NCBI RefSeq assembly: GCF_000224065.1
Contig: NZ_AFWT01000002.1
Span: 124,001 to 188,000 of the forward strand
Reading direction: 5' to 3'
Length of the DNA stretch: 64,000 nt
From: Thiorhodococcus drewsii AZ1
GTDB lineage: Bacteria > Pseudomonadota > Gammaproteobacteria > Chromatiales > Chromatiaceae
Shown: piece by piece, positions 28,487 through 39,089 of the stretch
Layout of the letters: the number at the start of each line of letters is the position of its first letter
Position numbering within the stretch: position 1 is the stretch's first letter
Notes under the pieces: model-generated
Databases searched by the model: none
What the model was told of the DNA's origin: nothing
The model's input: the letters and a program-made list of their open reading frames with translations, nothing else
Translations under genes and position numbers: made by a program

Positions 28487-29263
28487 TCAAACCGAAGGCC
28501 GGAAGAGTCTCAGATAGTTCTCTGCGGTCAGGGCTGCGACTTCATCCCGATCCATGCCGCGAATCTCGGCAATGCAATCGGCGACATGCTGAACATAGCG
28601 CGGCTCGTTCGGTCGGCCGCGATGCGGTACCGGGGCGAGATAAGGTGAGTCGGTTTCGATGAGCAGACGATCCAGCGGCACCTGGCGCGCCACCTCGCGC
28701 AGATCGGCGGCATTGCGGAAGGTGAGGATCCCCGAGAAGGAGACGTAGAAGCCCAAATCGAGTCCCTGTTTGGCCATCTCCCAGGACTCGGTGAAGCAAT
28801 GCAGCACACCGCCGACCGCGTCGGCGCCCTCCTCGCGCAGGATACGCACCGTATCCTCGCGGGCATCGCGCGTATGGATGATGAGCGGTTTAGCGCACGC
28901 ACGCGCGGCGGCGATATGGACGCGGAAACGCTCGTGCTGCCAGGCGAGGTCGCCCTCGCTACGAAAGTAATCCAGCCCCGTCTCGCCGATCGCGACATTA
29001 CGCGCGTCCTCGGCCAACTCGACCAGACGCTCGAAGGTCGCCTCGATCCCGTCTTCATGATTGGGATGGACACCGACCGAAACGTCCACCTCTGGATAGG
29101 GATCGATCAGTCGGCGCATCGCAGAATAGCTTTCGAGGTCGATGCCGACACACAGCATGCGACCGATACCCGCCTCTCGGCAGGCGCGCATCATGGTGTC
29201 GAAATCGCCGGCATGGTTCTTGAGATCGACGCGGTCCAGATGGCAGTGCGAATCAACGAGCAT
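28487..29263 (-). CDS. TatD family metal-dependent DNase
   Basis: 258-residue TIM-barrel metal-dependent hydrolase. Metal ligands are visible in LVDSHCHLDR (HxH), GETGLDYFRS (Glu), IIHTRDAREDTV (His), GVLHCFTES (His) and ETDSPYLAPVPHRG (Asp). The ATG at 29263 has AAGGA six bases upstream; a TTG one codon earlier is less likely. It closes the minus-strand run that begins at yceD. In Pseudomonas the same holB-pilZ-tatD order is found. TatD, YcfH and YjjV paralogues are hard to separate by sequence alone, so no symbol is given. Confidence 0.93.
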   Translation of the reverse strand: MLVDSHCHLDRVDLKNHAGDFDTMMRACREAGIGRMLCVGIDLESYSAMRRLIDPYPEVDVSVGVHPNHEDGIEATFERLVELAEDARNVAIGETGLDYFRSEGDLAWQHERFRVHIAAARACAKPLIIHTRDAREDTVRILREEGADAVGGVLHCFTESWEMAKQGLDLGFYVSFSGILTFRNAADLREVARQVPLDRLLIETDSPYLAPVPHRGRPNEPRYVQHVADCIAEIRGMDRDEVAALTAENYLRLFRPSV

Positions 29264-29272
29264 CAAGGATCC

Positions 29273-29644
29273 TTACATGGTGTGATTAGGGCGATCCGAG
29301 GTCAGCGCACCGGCGAGATAGTCCTCGATTTTGCGCCGGGCAATGCCCTTGTCCTGATCGCTGAACTGAACCCCGACACCGATGGAGCGGTTTCCCTCCG
29401 CCCCGGACGGGGTGACCCAGACGACCTTGCCGGCCACCGGGATGCGATCCGTCTCGTCCATCAGTTGCAGCAGCAGGAAGATCTCGTCGCCGAGCTGGTA
29501 TTTCTTGGCGGTCGGGATGAAGAGCCCACCGTTCTTGATGAAGGGCATGAATGACGCGTAAAGCGCGCTCTTGTCCTTGATGGCGAAGCTGAGGATCCGC
29601 TGCTGTCCCCCGAGTCCACCGAGGGGATTGGAGGGCATGCTCAT
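29273..29644 (-). CDS. pilZ: Type IV pilus assembly protein PilZ
   Basis: 123-residue founding-type PilZ protein needed for type IV pilus assembly in Pseudomonas and Xanthomonas, where it bridges the ATPase PilB and FimX. The start MSMPSNPLGGLGGQQRILSF lacks the RxxxR motif that binds c-di-GMP in other PilZ proteins, while the beta-barrel core (LYASFMPFIKNGGLFIPT, GKVVWVTPSGAEGN, IGVGVQF) is typical. Context fits: holB precedes it and tatD follows, as in Pseudomonas aeruginosa. A FimX-like protein is encoded at 58910-60997 in this window. An alternative ATG lies two codons in. Confidence 0.93.
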   Translation of the reverse strand: MSMPSNPLGGLGGQQRILSFAIKDKSALYASFMPFIKNGGLFIPTAKKYQLGDEIFLLLQLMDETDRIPVAGKVVWVTPSGAEGNRSIGVGVQFSDQDKGIARRKIEDYLAGALTSDRPNHTM

Positions 29645-29647
29645 GAG

Positions 29648-30682
29648 TCAGTATCTCCGGGTTTCGATGCGCTGGCTGAGCCGGAACCAGTCGATGGCCA
29701 GCGCTTCCAGCATCAAGGAATGATTCAGGTTGCTATCGGCGAGCGCCCGACTCTCCATAATCCGCTTGAGAAACCGATGGCCCGCCGCCGACTCGATCCG
29801 CTCGGCCAGCTGACTGAATGCCTCGCGCTGGTCCGGATTGATGAGTTTGACCGCTTCGGGGACCGCCTTCAACCGCAAGAGGTCACAGACCCAGCCGCTC
29901 AACCAATCGAGCATCTGAGCCGGACCCTGGGCAGTCCATGCGGCCGCCTCGACAACCGGGTCGCGCCGGCCCAAGGCAAGATCGATAAAGCCTTCGAGTC
30001 GCTGACGCCTCTGATCGAAGAGATCCTGATCGAACTCGACCAAGGCCCGTAAGGGCGCGCCGTGGGCCAAACGCAACGGGATGATCGGATCCATATCCGG
30101 GCACGGTAGACGCCCGCTCAACCACGCCAGCGCAACGGATTCATCCGGAATCGGCACCTTGATCTGCAGGCAGCGGCTACGAATGGTCGCCGGTAGCTGC
30201 CCGGAGTGCTCGGCGATCAGACACAAAAGGGTCTGGCCCGAGGGTTCCTCAAGGGTTTTGAGCAGCGCATTGGCGGCGGATGGATTGAGGTGGTCGGCCG
30301 GGTCGATCAGGGCGACCTTCCAGTCCGCACGGCTCGGGGTCAGCGATTCATGCTCCGAAAAGGTCCGTATCGTGCCGACCGAAATCTCGCGCGACTTGCC
30401 GCCGGGCTCCGGACCCACCCGAGTCAGATCCGGATGACTGCCCGCCGCAAGCAGCAGACAATCCGGACAGTGTCCGCAGGCGTATCCCTCGGCATCACGT
30501 GCCCGACAGAGCAGCGATCGGGCGAATGCCTCGGCGAGTTCGCGCTTACCGACCCCCTGAGGACCGGTAATGATCATGGCATGCGCCAACCTCTGGGAGT
30601 CGCGCGCGGCCCCCACACGCGACCAGATTTCATCCAGCCAAGGCGGAAGTCGGACCGAGCCGGGATCAGCCGTCGCGTTCAT
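29648..30682 (-). CDS. holB: DNA polymerase III subunit delta prime
   Basis: Stator subunit of the clamp loader that places the beta clamp on DNA. The 344-residue protein has the AAA+ core beginning LAHAMIITGPQGVGKRELAE, the zinc-binding Cys cluster YACGHCPDCLLLAAG with an upstream Cys (LLCRARDAEG), the VALIDPADHLNPSAANALLK Walker B region and the SRC motif in ATIRSRCLQI. It is located between tmk (9 bp upstream) and pilZ (3 bp downstream), the normal gammaproteobacterial arrangement. Confidence 0.96.
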   Translation of the reverse strand: MNATADPGSVRLPPWLDEIWSRVGAARDSQRLAHAMIITGPQGVGKRELAEAFARSLLCRARDAEGYACGHCPDCLLLAAGSHPDLTRVGPEPGGKSREISVGTIRTFSEHESLTPSRADWKVALIDPADHLNPSAANALLKTLEEPSGQTLLCLIAEHSGQLPATIRSRCLQIKVPIPDESVALAWLSGRLPCPDMDPIIPLRLAHGAPLRALVEFDQDLFDQRRQRLEGFIDLALGRRDPVVEAAAWTAQGPAQMLDWLSGWVCDLLRLKAVPEAVKLINPDQREAFSQLAERIESAAGHRFLKRIMESRALADSNLNHSLMLEALAIDWFRLSQRIETRRY

Positions 30683-30691
30683 GGGGCCGCA

Positions 30692-32358
<1,667 letters not shown>

Positions 32359-32371
32359 GGATGGCCCCTCC

Positions 32372-33256
32372 TCATTCAGGCCTTCGAGCGGCCGACCAGA
32401 ACTCCCGCAGAAAGGTCCAGGGCAGGCCATCCAGTGAATAGGAATGTCCGTCGAGCTCACGCACGGGCCAGACGCCAACCAGCGTGTTGGTCAGCAAGAG
32501 TCCCTGGGAGCGCTCGATCTCCGATGGCCCGAGCGGCTCGACGCGACAGGGAATGCCGGCGGTCTCGGCCCTTTCAAGGAGCAGGGCGCGACGCGTCCCG
32601 GCGATACCGGCCCGGTCGACCGGAGGTGTCCGTAGCGCACGACCGTCCCAGAGAAAGGCGTTGGTCATGGTCCCGCCGACCAGGAATCCGGATGGATCGA
32701 GCATCAGCCCCTCCTCGATCGTCCCATTCTCGGCCTCCAGACCATCCCACTCGCGACGCGCGAGCACCGAATCCAATCGATTGAGGTGCTTCATCCCGGC
32801 CAACGCGGGGTTTAACGAGGCCGGCGTTCGACAATAGCGCGCGCGAATCCCCTCCTCCCGGAACCGATCGACCCCGGAAGCAAGAGGATAGACCAAGAGC
32901 AAACGATGCGGCTCAGGCGCAGCTGGAGGCCGATAGCCTCGACCACCACGACCACGGGTGACGAGGATCTTGAGAACCGCCGAATCGAGTCCGGCGACGA
33001 GCGCCCGCACCTCGCGACCGAGGTCGTCCGCAGCGGGAAGCGGGATACCCAGACGCTGGGCACCAGCATACAAGCGATCGAGATGACGACGCCACTGACA
33101 GGGACGTCCATCCTGGATCAGAACCGTCTCGAACAGACCGTCGCCATACTGAAGCCCACGATCGAGAACCTCAATGAGTTCGGCCGGACGGCCATCGATA
33201 AAAACCACCGGGGACGCATCAAGCGTCCCCGGTGGTTTCAGTCTTTCATCCGTCAT
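32372..33256 (-). CDS. pabC: Aminodeoxychorismate lyase
   Basis: PLP enzyme (branched-chain aminotransferase fold) that converts 4-amino-4-deoxychorismate to p-aminobenzoate and pyruvate in folate synthesis. Motifs: VLDRGLQYGDGLFETVLI, the Lys-containing MKHLNRLDSVLARREW and EGLMLDPSGFLVGGTMTN. The start is ambiguous. ATG at 33256 gives 294 residues, but the first 16 residues (ending near TLDASPV) are encoded by a perfect terminator hairpin and are not conserved; GTG at 33208 gives MVFIDGRPAE, matching the usual family N-terminus, and leaves an 82-bp gap after fabF. Neither start has a convincing Shine-Dalgarno. folK, another folate gene, lies elsewhere in the window. Confidence 0.93.
   Translation of the reverse strand: MTDERLKPPGTLDASPVVFIDGRPAELIEVLDRGLQYGDGLFETVLIQDGRPCQWRRHLDRLYAGAQRLGIPLPAADDLGREVRALVAGLDSAVLKILVTRGRGGRGYRPPAAPEPHRLLLVYPLASGVDRFREEGIRARYCRTPASLNPALAGMKHLNRLDSVLARREWDGLEAENGTIEEGLMLDPSGFLVGGTMTNAFLWDGRALRTPPVDRAGIAGTRRALLLERAETAGIPCRVEPLGPSEIERSQGLLLTNTLVGVWPVRELDGHSYSLDGLPWTFLREFWSAARRPE
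33200..33238 (-). terminator. Strong intrinsic terminator in the pabC start region
   Basis: A 16-bp perfect stem (33202-33217 with 33223-33238, arms rich in ACCGGGGACGC) closes a 5-base loop and, on the minus strand, runs into TTTTT at 33204-33200. It comes about 55 bases after the fabF stop and lies either within the first codons of pabC (ATG start) or over its GTG start. Confidence 0.85.
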
Positions 33257-33263
33257 GCCCAGA

Positions 33264-33285
33264 GTTTCAACGCGCGCGTTGAAAC
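33264..33285. promoter_or_regulatory. 22-bp perfect palindrome between fabF and pabC
   Basis: The sequence GTTTCAACGCG is followed directly by its exact reverse complement, giving a perfect 22-bp palindrome five bases after the fabF stop. It could be an operator for a dimeric regulator or an RNA hairpin preceding the terminator. I saw no second copy in the window. Confidence 0.5.
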
Positions 33286-33290
33286 CCGAG

Positions 33291-34529
33291 TCAGGCGCGC
33301 CGGAAGATCAGGGTTCCGTTGGTGCCGCCAAAGCCAAAGGAATTGGACAGCGCAACCTCAATCGGCATCTCACGCGCCGTATTGGGCACGTAGTCGAGAT
33401 CGCAGTCCGGATCCGGAGTCTGATAGTTGATAGTCGGTGGAGCCACCTGATCGCGAAGCGCCAGAATGGTGAAGATGGCCTCGGCACCACCAGCCGCGCC
33501 CAGCATATGACCGGTCATGGACTTGGTCGAGCTGACGCACAGCTTGTAGGCATGATCGCCGAATGCACGCTTGACGGCGCGCGTCTCAGCCGCATCGCCC
33601 GCAGGAGTCGAGGTGCCATGCGCGTTGATGTAGTCCACCTGCTCCAGGTTGAGACTCGCATCGTCGAGCGCCGTGAGCATGCAGTTCGCCGCACCCTCGC
33701 CGTCTTCCGACGGAGCGGTCATATGGTAGGCATCCGAGTTCATGCCAACGCCCACCAGCTCGGCATAGATGGTGGCACCGCGCGCCTTGGCGCGTTCGTA
33801 CTCTTCGAGCACCACCACGCCGGCACCGTCGCTGAGGACGAAACCATCGCGTTCCTTGTCGAAGGGACGACTCGCGGCCTCCGGTGCGTCGTTACGGGTC
33901 GAGAGCGCACGTGCTGCGGCGAATCCACCCAGACCGACCGGTGAGGTCGCCATCTCGGCACCACCCGCGACCATGACGTCGACGTAGCCGTGACGGATCA
34001 TGATGGCGGCCTCGCCGATGTTGTGCGCACCCGTGCTACAGGCGGACACGATCGAGTAATTCGGACCCTTGAGACCGAATTTGATCGACAGGTTGCCAGC
34101 CACCATGTTGATGATGTTAGCGGGCACGAAGAACGGCGAAATGCGCCGCGGTCCCTTATCGCGATACGCCTGGTAGTTGTTCTCGATACCGGTGATTCCA
34201 CCGATGCCGGAGCCGATCGCGACACCGATCCGACGGCAGTTGGACTCGTCGATCTCCAACCCGGAGTCGGCGATGGCCTGACAGCCGGCCGCCATGCCGT
34301 AGTGGATGAACTTGTCCATCTTCTTGGCTTCTTTTTCCGAGATGTACTGACTCGGATCAAAACCATAGATTGGACCGCCGAAGCGGGTACTGAACGGTTC
34401 GATATCGAAATGGGTAATGGGCTTGATCCCGCTTCTGCCAGCCAGAATGCTGTCCCAGGAGGATTTGACATCTAGACCAACGGGGGCCACGAGGCCCAAA
34501 CCGGTGACGACTACCCTTCTTCCTGCCAT
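33291..34529 (-). CDS. fabF: 3-oxoacyl-ACP synthase II
   Basis: Condenses malonyl-ACP with acyl-ACP to extend fatty acids. The 412-residue enzyme carries the active-site Cys in [13 protein letters not shown], the two catalytic His in [15 protein letters not shown] and [15 protein letters not shown], and the C-terminal [12 protein letters not shown] motif. It is 99 bp downstream of acpP and upstream of a palindrome and a terminator, so most fab transcripts probably end after it. Confidence 0.97.
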   Translation of the reverse strand: MAGRRVVVTGLGLVAPVGLDVKSSWDSILAGRSGIKPITHFDIEPFSTRFGGPIYGFDPSQYISEKEAKKMDKFIHYGMAAGCQAIADSGLEIDESNCRRIGVAIGSGIGGITGIENNYQAYRDKGPRRISPFFVPANIINMVAGNLSIKFGLKGPNYSIVSACSTGAHNIGEAAIMIRHGYVDVMVAGGAEMATSPVGLGGFAAARALSTRNDAPEAASRPFDKERDGFVLSDGAGVVVLEEYERAKARGATIYAELVGVGMNSDAYHMTAPSEDGEGAANCMLTALDDASLNLEQVDYINAHGTSTPAGDAAETRAVKRAFGDHAYKLCVSSTKSMTGHMLGAAGGAEAIFTILALRDQVAPPTINYQTPDPDCDLDYVPNTAREMPIEVALSNSFGFGGTNGTLIFRRA

Positions 34530-34628
34530 TACTTACCTCTATCGTTCAGAACGCCACTTTCGACGAGCCCGATCCGCGCCCAGATCCATTTGCGGCGCGT
34601 GGCGGTACGCATGATCGCGAATCCGGCC

Positions 34629-34865
34629 TCAGGCCTGATGCGCGTTGATGTAATCGATGGCCTGCTGGACCGTCGTGATCTTCTCTGCGTCTTCGTCCGG
34701 AATTTCGGTCTCGAACTCTTCTTCAAGGGCCATGACCAACTCCACGGTGTCGAGGGAGTCCGCACCCAGATCGTCGACGAAGGACGCCTCGGCGTTGACT
34801 TCTTCTTCTTTGACGCCCAATTGCTCGACAACGATTTTACGAACTCGATCTTCAACGCTGCTCAT
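34629..34865 (-). CDS. acpP: Acyl carrier protein
   Basis: 78-residue acidic carrier whose Ser in the DSL motif ([20 protein letters not shown]) receives phosphopantetheine. The ATG at 34865 follows an excellent GGAGG (34880-34876) on a lower-GC leader. Codon use and sequence are those of a very highly expressed gene. It is flanked by fabG upstream and fabF downstream. Confidence 0.98.
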   Translation of the reverse strand: MSSVEDRVRKIVVEQLGVKEEEVNAEASFVDDLGADSLDTVELVMALEEEFETEIPDEDAEKITTVQQAIDYINAHQA

Positions 34866-35018
34866 AGGAATAATTCCTCCGGATGAAAAGAAATGGCCCC
34901 TTCTGGACCAGGGCGTATTCTAGTGACAAACGATGATCGATGAAAGCCAAGATCGGCTATAGCGATCATCATTCAAAAAACTGATTTAAAAGGAGTATTT
35001 GATTTAATACCGTCTACA
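34866..35018 (-). promoter_or_regulatory. AT-rich acpP leader and likely promoter region
   Basis: 153 bp between fabG and acpP are markedly AT-richer than the surroundings, suggesting a separate acpP promoter inside the operon. Next to the start codon, the minus-strand bases AGGAATTATTCCT (34878-34866) form a small palindrome that overlaps the Shine-Dalgarno. I could not assign -35/-10 boxes with confidence. Confidence 0.45.
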
Positions 35019-35759
35019 TCACGCCATGTGCATGCCGCCATTGACATGCAAAGTTTCACCCGTGATGTATGCGCCACCCGGCGAGGCCAGAAAGGCGACC
35101 GCGCTTGCGATCTCCTCCGGCTGACCAAGCCTGGCCAGCGGGATGGCCGAAAGCAGGCTTTCGCGATGCGCATCGGGCAGCGAGCGGGTCATATCCGTAT
35201 CGATGAAGCCCGGCGCCACACAATTAACGGTCACACCGCGTGAACCCACCTCACGAGCCAAAGACTTGGTGAAGCCCATCATGCCGGCCTTGGCCGCCGC
35301 GTAGTTGGTCTGGCCGGCATTGCCCATGGCACCGACCACCGAGGCGATGTTGATGATGCGTCCCTTGCGGGCCTTGGTCATGGCGCGCAGACAGGCCTTG
35401 GAGAGGCGGTACAGAGAAGTCAGGTTGGTATCGATCACCGAATCCCACTCATCGTCCTTCATCCGCATCAGCAGATTGTCGCGCGTGATGCCGGCATTGT
35501 TGACCAAAATACTCGGCGCGCCGAACGCCTCGGTCATCTGGGCCAGCGCCGCATCGACGGAGGCTTGGTCGGAAACGTTCAGGACCAGCCCCATACCTTG
35601 GTGACCGACCTCGGTCAGCGCCTGACCGATTCCAGCCGCGCCGGATTCCGTCGTGGCCGTCCCGACAACGGTCGCGCCCTGTTCGGCCAGGAGCATGGCG
35701 ATCGCACGGCCGATTCCACGAGAAGCGCCGGTTACGAGCGCGATTTCACCTTTAAGCAT
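35019..35759 (-). CDS. fabG: 3-oxoacyl-ACP reductase
   Basis: NADPH-dependent short-chain dehydrogenase reducing beta-ketoacyl-ACP. 246 residues with the nucleotide fold VTGASRGIGRAIAMLLAEQG, the NNAG motif in ILVNNAGITRDNLLMRM, and the catalytic Ser/Tyr/Lys in NIASVVGAMGNAGQTNYAAAKAG. Its start overlaps the fabD stop by 8 bp. Confidence 0.97.
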   Translation of the reverse strand: MLKGEIALVTGASRGIGRAIAMLLAEQGATVVGTATTESGAAGIGQALTEVGHQGMGLVLNVSDQASVDAALAQMTEAFGAPSILVNNAGITRDNLLMRMKDDEWDSVIDTNLTSLYRLSKACLRAMTKARKGRIINIASVVGAMGNAGQTNYAAAKAGMMGFTKSLAREVGSRGVTVNCVAPGFIDTDMTRSLPDAHRESLLSAIPLARLGQPEEIASAVAFLASPGGAYITGETLHVNGGMHMA

Positions 35760-36696
35760 GGGCTGTGGCCTCCAGCGCCGCCTCTAGAGTCTTGGGATCG
35801 AAGACCGGCAGCGTCTTCATGTTGTCATCGATTCGTTTGCATAGACCGGTCAATACCTTACCGGGGCCGCACTCCAGAGCGGTCTCGACGCCTTGCTTGG
35901 CCACCGTCTGCACGGTCTCGACCCAGCGTACCGGACTGTAGAGCTGACGCACCAGGAGATCCCGCAATGACTCGACCGATTCTGCGGAGGTCACGCTGAC
36001 ATTGTGCAGCACCGGAACCACCGGCACCGACAGGGCGATATCGGCGAGACGCTCGGCGAGACGCTCGGCGGCGGGCTGCATCAGGGCGCAATGAGAGGGC
36101 ACGCTGACCGGCAACGCCAGCGCGCGCTTGGCACCAGCCGCCTTGGCGGCCGTAATCGCACGTGCGACCGCAGCACTCTCGCCGGCAATGACGACTTGCC
36201 CGGGGGAGTTGAAATTGACCGCCGACAGAACCGCACCCTGCGCCTGTTCCTCGCAGACGGCGAGCACCTGCTCGTCAGCGAGTCCGAGCACGGCCGCCAT
36301 GGCGCCCTGCCCAGCGGGCACGGCCTCCTGCATAAACCGCGCACGATCTGCGGCAAGACGCACGCCATCGGCGAAGGAAAGCGACTCGGCCGCGACCAGC
36401 GCGGCATATTCACCGAGGCTGTGGCCCGCCATCAGGGCCGCGGATCCGCCGCCGGCCTGAAGCCAAGCGCGCCACACGGCGATCCCGGCGGCCAGCATCG
36501 CCGGTTGGGTGTTCTCGGTCAGATCGAGATCCTCTTTCGGACCCTGACTGACGAGTTGCCAGAGATCTTTGCCGAGCGCGTCGGACGCCTCCTCGAAGGT
36601 GTGGCGGACGCTGGTATAGGATTCGGCAAGCGCATCGAGCATGCCGACGGACTGCGAGCCCTGACCGGGAAAGAAGACTGCGAGAGTGTTTGCCAT
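35752..36696 (-). CDS. fabD: Malonyl-CoA:ACP transacylase
   Basis: Transfers malonyl from CoA to ACP. 314 residues with N-terminal FPGQGSQSVGM, the nucleophile Ser in AGHSLGEYAALVAAE and the partner His in VPSHCALMQPA. It lies between fabH (56 bp upstream) and fabG (8-bp overlap). Confidence 0.97.
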   Translation of the reverse strand: MANTLAVFFPGQGSQSVGMLDALAESYTSVRHTFEEASDALGKDLWQLVSQGPKEDLDLTENTQPAMLAAGIAVWRAWLQAGGGSAALMAGHSLGEYAALVAAESLSFADGVRLAADRARFMQEAVPAGQGAMAAVLGLADEQVLAVCEEQAQGAVLSAVNFNSPGQVVIAGESAAVARAITAAKAAGAKRALALPVSVPSHCALMQPAAERLAERLADIALSVPVVPVLHNVSVTSAESVESLRDLLVRQLYSPVRWVETVQTVAKQGVETALECGPGKVLTGLCKRIDDNMKTLPVFDPKTLEAALEATAHA

Positions 36697-36752
36697 TGGA
36701 AAGGATGCGTTGCGATCTATTGAGGTTTTCGGAATCGACGGAGGTGCGGGGC

Positions 36753-37709
36753 TCAGTAACGAACCAGCACGGATCCCCAGGTGAAGCCGCCCCCGAACGC
36801 CTCCATCAGCAGCCGTTCGCCACGTTGAACGCGTCCATCCCGAACGGCCTGATCGAATGCCAGCGGGATCGAGGCCGAAGAGGTGTTGCCGTGCTCGCCG
36901 ACCGTCACCACCACCCGCTCCATCGGAAGGCCCAGCTTGCGCGCCGTCGCCTGAATGATGCGGATGTTCGCCTGATGCGGAATCAGCCAGTCGACATCCG
37001 ACTTGCTCATGCCGTTGGCCTCAAGCGTCTCCTCGACGATCCGCCCGAGCGTGGTCACGGCGAAGCGGAAGACCTCGTTGCCCTTCATTTCGACATAGGG
37101 GGAGCCCGTATGGGCGTTACCGACACCGGCAGGTACCTGCAGCAGGTCCTTGTAGGCGCCGTCCGCGTGGATATGGGTCGAGATGATGCCGGGCTCGTCC
37201 GATGCCTCCAGCACGACTGCGCCAGCACCATCGCCGAACAGCACGCAAGTGCCACGATCGTTCCAATCGAGGAGGCGCGAGAAGGTCTCAGCGCCAACCA
37301 CCAGGGCGCGCTTGGCCGAACCGGTGCGAACGAACTTGTCGGCGATGCTCATCGCGTAGACGAAACCGGCGCAGACTGCCTGGACATCGAAGGCCGGGCA
37401 GCCGTGGACGTCGAGACGCTGCTGGAGCAGACAGGCCGTACTGGGGAAGGCCTGGTCCGGCGTGGTGGTCGCAACGACGATGAGATCCAAATCGGCGGCC
37501 TGGATTCCGGCTGCGTCCAGCGCCCGACGGGCGGCGGCCTCGGCCAGATCGCAACAGGTCTCGCCATCCGCTGCAAGGTGCCGCTTCTCGATACCGGTGC
37601 GCTCCAGAATCCAGTCGGCCGTCGTGTCGACGATCTTCTCCAGATCCGCGTTAGTCACCACGCGCTCCGGCAGGTAGCTGCCGGTCCCGAGAATGCGGGA
37701 ATATTTCAT
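36753..37709 (-). CDS. fabH: 3-oxoacyl-ACP synthase III
   Basis: Starts fatty acid synthesis by condensing acetyl-CoA with malonyl-ACP. The ATG at 37709 gives 318 residues beginning [15 protein letters not shown], the family's N-terminus. Catalytic Cys-His-Asn are in [21 protein letters not shown] and [14 protein letters not shown]. Its ATG shares one base with the plsX TGA (TGATG), indicating coupled translation. Confidence 0.97.
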   Translation of the reverse strand: MKYSRILGTGSYLPERVVTNADLEKIVDTTADWILERTGIEKRHLAADGETCCDLAEAAARRALDAAGIQAADLDLIVVATTTPDQAFPSTACLLQQRLDVHGCPAFDVQAVCAGFVYAMSIADKFVRTGSAKRALVVGAETFSRLLDWNDRGTCVLFGDGAGAVVLEASDEPGIISTHIHADGAYKDLLQVPAGVGNAHTGSPYVEMKGNEVFRFAVTTLGRIVEETLEANGMSKSDVDWLIPHQANIRIIQATARKLGLPMERVVVTVGEHGNTSSASIPLAFDQAVRDGRVQRGERLLMEAFGGGFTWGSVLVRY

Positions 37710-38737
37710 CAAGCCGTTTCCCTGTACTGAGTGGGATCCAGATGTCGCCCGACCTGCTCGCCAATGCGTTGCGGGATGTTCGCGATAATCTCTTTCTCGG
37801 CGATATAGATGGCGTTCTCGAACGCCATCTGATCCGCGCCGCCATGACTCTTGATGACGATGCCACGGAGCCCGAGCAGACTGGCACCGTTGTAGCGACG
37901 TGGATCCATGGTTCGCTTGAATGCCTTGAGAATGGGCAATGCAGCCAACCCAGAGAGCTTCGTGAACCAGTTGCGCTTGAACTGGGCGCTCAGCGAGTTC
38001 CCGATGAATTTGGCCACGCCCTCGCTGCACTTGAGGGCCACGTTGCCGATGAACCCATCGGTGACGACCAGATCGATGTCTTCGAGATAGATGCCGTCGC
38101 CTTCGATGTAACCGATGTAGTTCAGGCCGCTGTTCACCAAAAGCTCATGGGCCTGCTTGACCTGCTCGTTGCCCTTGATCTCTTCCTGACCGATATTGAG
38201 CAACGCGACACGCGGCTTGTCGATCCCGTCGACGGCGGACACCAGCTCGCTGCCCATGACCGCAAACTGGAACAGATGCTCCGCCGTGCAATCGACGTTC
38301 GCACCAAGATCCAGCATGTGGGTGTGGCCAAACATGGACGGAACGGCGGTGATGATGCCGGGGCGATCGACGCTCGGCAGCGTTTTCAGCACGAAGCGCG
38401 CCGTCGCCATTAGGGCGCCCGTGTTCCCCGCGCTCACGCACGCGTTGGCCTCGCCCGCCTTGACCAGATCGATGGCGACACGCATGGAGGAGTCCTTCTT
38501 CCCCCGCAACGCCTTGGAGGGAGACTCGTCCATGCCCACTTCCTGCGAAGCGGGATGGATACGAATCCGATCCCTCGGCGCTCGCTTCAGAAGCTCCTCG
38601 ATACGTGCCTCATTGCCGACCAGGATGAGGTCGACATGGGGATTCGCCGCCGCGAACTTGACTGCTGCGGGCACAACGACGCCTGGACCGTGATCGCCAC
38701 CCATGGCGTCTAGCGCAATGGTACATCTCTGCTTCAT
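37709..38737 (-). CDS. plsX: Phosphate acyltransferase PlsX
   Basis: Makes acyl-phosphate from acyl-ACP for phospholipid synthesis at the membrane. The ATG at 38737 yields 342 residues starting [19 protein letters not shown], with [11 protein letters not shown] and [18 protein letters not shown], both diagnostic. The frame is open 21 codons upstream, but that part is not conserved. It follows rpmF by 59 bp and is coupled to fabH. Confidence 0.97.
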   Translation of the reverse strand: MKQRCTIALDAMGGDHGPGVVVPAAVKFAAANPHVDLILVGNEARIEELLKRAPRDRIRIHPASQEVGMDESPSKALRGKKDSSMRVAIDLVKAGEANACVSAGNTGALMATARFVLKTLPSVDRPGIITAVPSMFGHTHMLDLGANVDCTAEHLFQFAVMGSELVSAVDGIDKPRVALLNIGQEEIKGNEQVKQAHELLVNSGLNYIGYIEGDGIYLEDIDLVVTDGFIGNVALKCSEGVAKFIGNSLSAQFKRNWFTKLSGLAALPILKAFKRTMDPRRYNGASLLGLRGIVIKSHGGADQMAFENAIYIAEKEIIANIPQRIGEQVGRHLDPTQYRETA

Positions 38738-38796
38738 GACCTTAGTCTTACGACCCAAACCGGCTGGATGTTGGAGACTGGAGCGAGCGCTCGCAA

Positions 38797-38973
38797 TCAC
38801 TCCGACTTGTCCACAACCTTGCGGCCGCGATAGAAGCCATCGGGGGTCACATGATGACGCAGATGCGTCTCGCCACTGGTCGGATCGACCGCGAGGGTCG
38901 GCTTGGACAGTGCGTCGTGCGAGCGGCGCATGCCGCGCTTCGAGGGGGTCTTGCGGTTTTGTTGGACGGCCAT
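38797..38973 (-). CDS. rpmF: 50S ribosomal protein L32
   Basis: 58 residues from the ATG at 38973: [20 protein letters not shown] at the N-terminus, then [19 protein letters not shown]. The zinc-binding Cys residues seen in some L32 forms are absent, so this is the Cys-free type usual in gammaproteobacteria. It stands between yceD (116 bp upstream) and plsX, the conserved order. Confidence 0.97.
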   Translation of the reverse strand: MAVQQNRKTPSKRGMRRSHDALSKPTLAVDPTSGETHLRHHVTPDGFYRGRKVVDKSE

Positions 38974-39089
38974 CGTACTCTCCACAGGCTGAGCGAAGTC
39001 AGGACTCAGCCGCTTCACCCATTAGGTTTCAATTCAAAATCCAAATCGACCTGCCGGCACTCCAGGATTACCCCAAAGACCGGAGGAAG

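Noticed and set aside
36690-37730. Long plus-strand open frame antisense to fabH
   Set aside because: Covers fabH codon for codon and shows no recognisable protein; GC-driven shadow.
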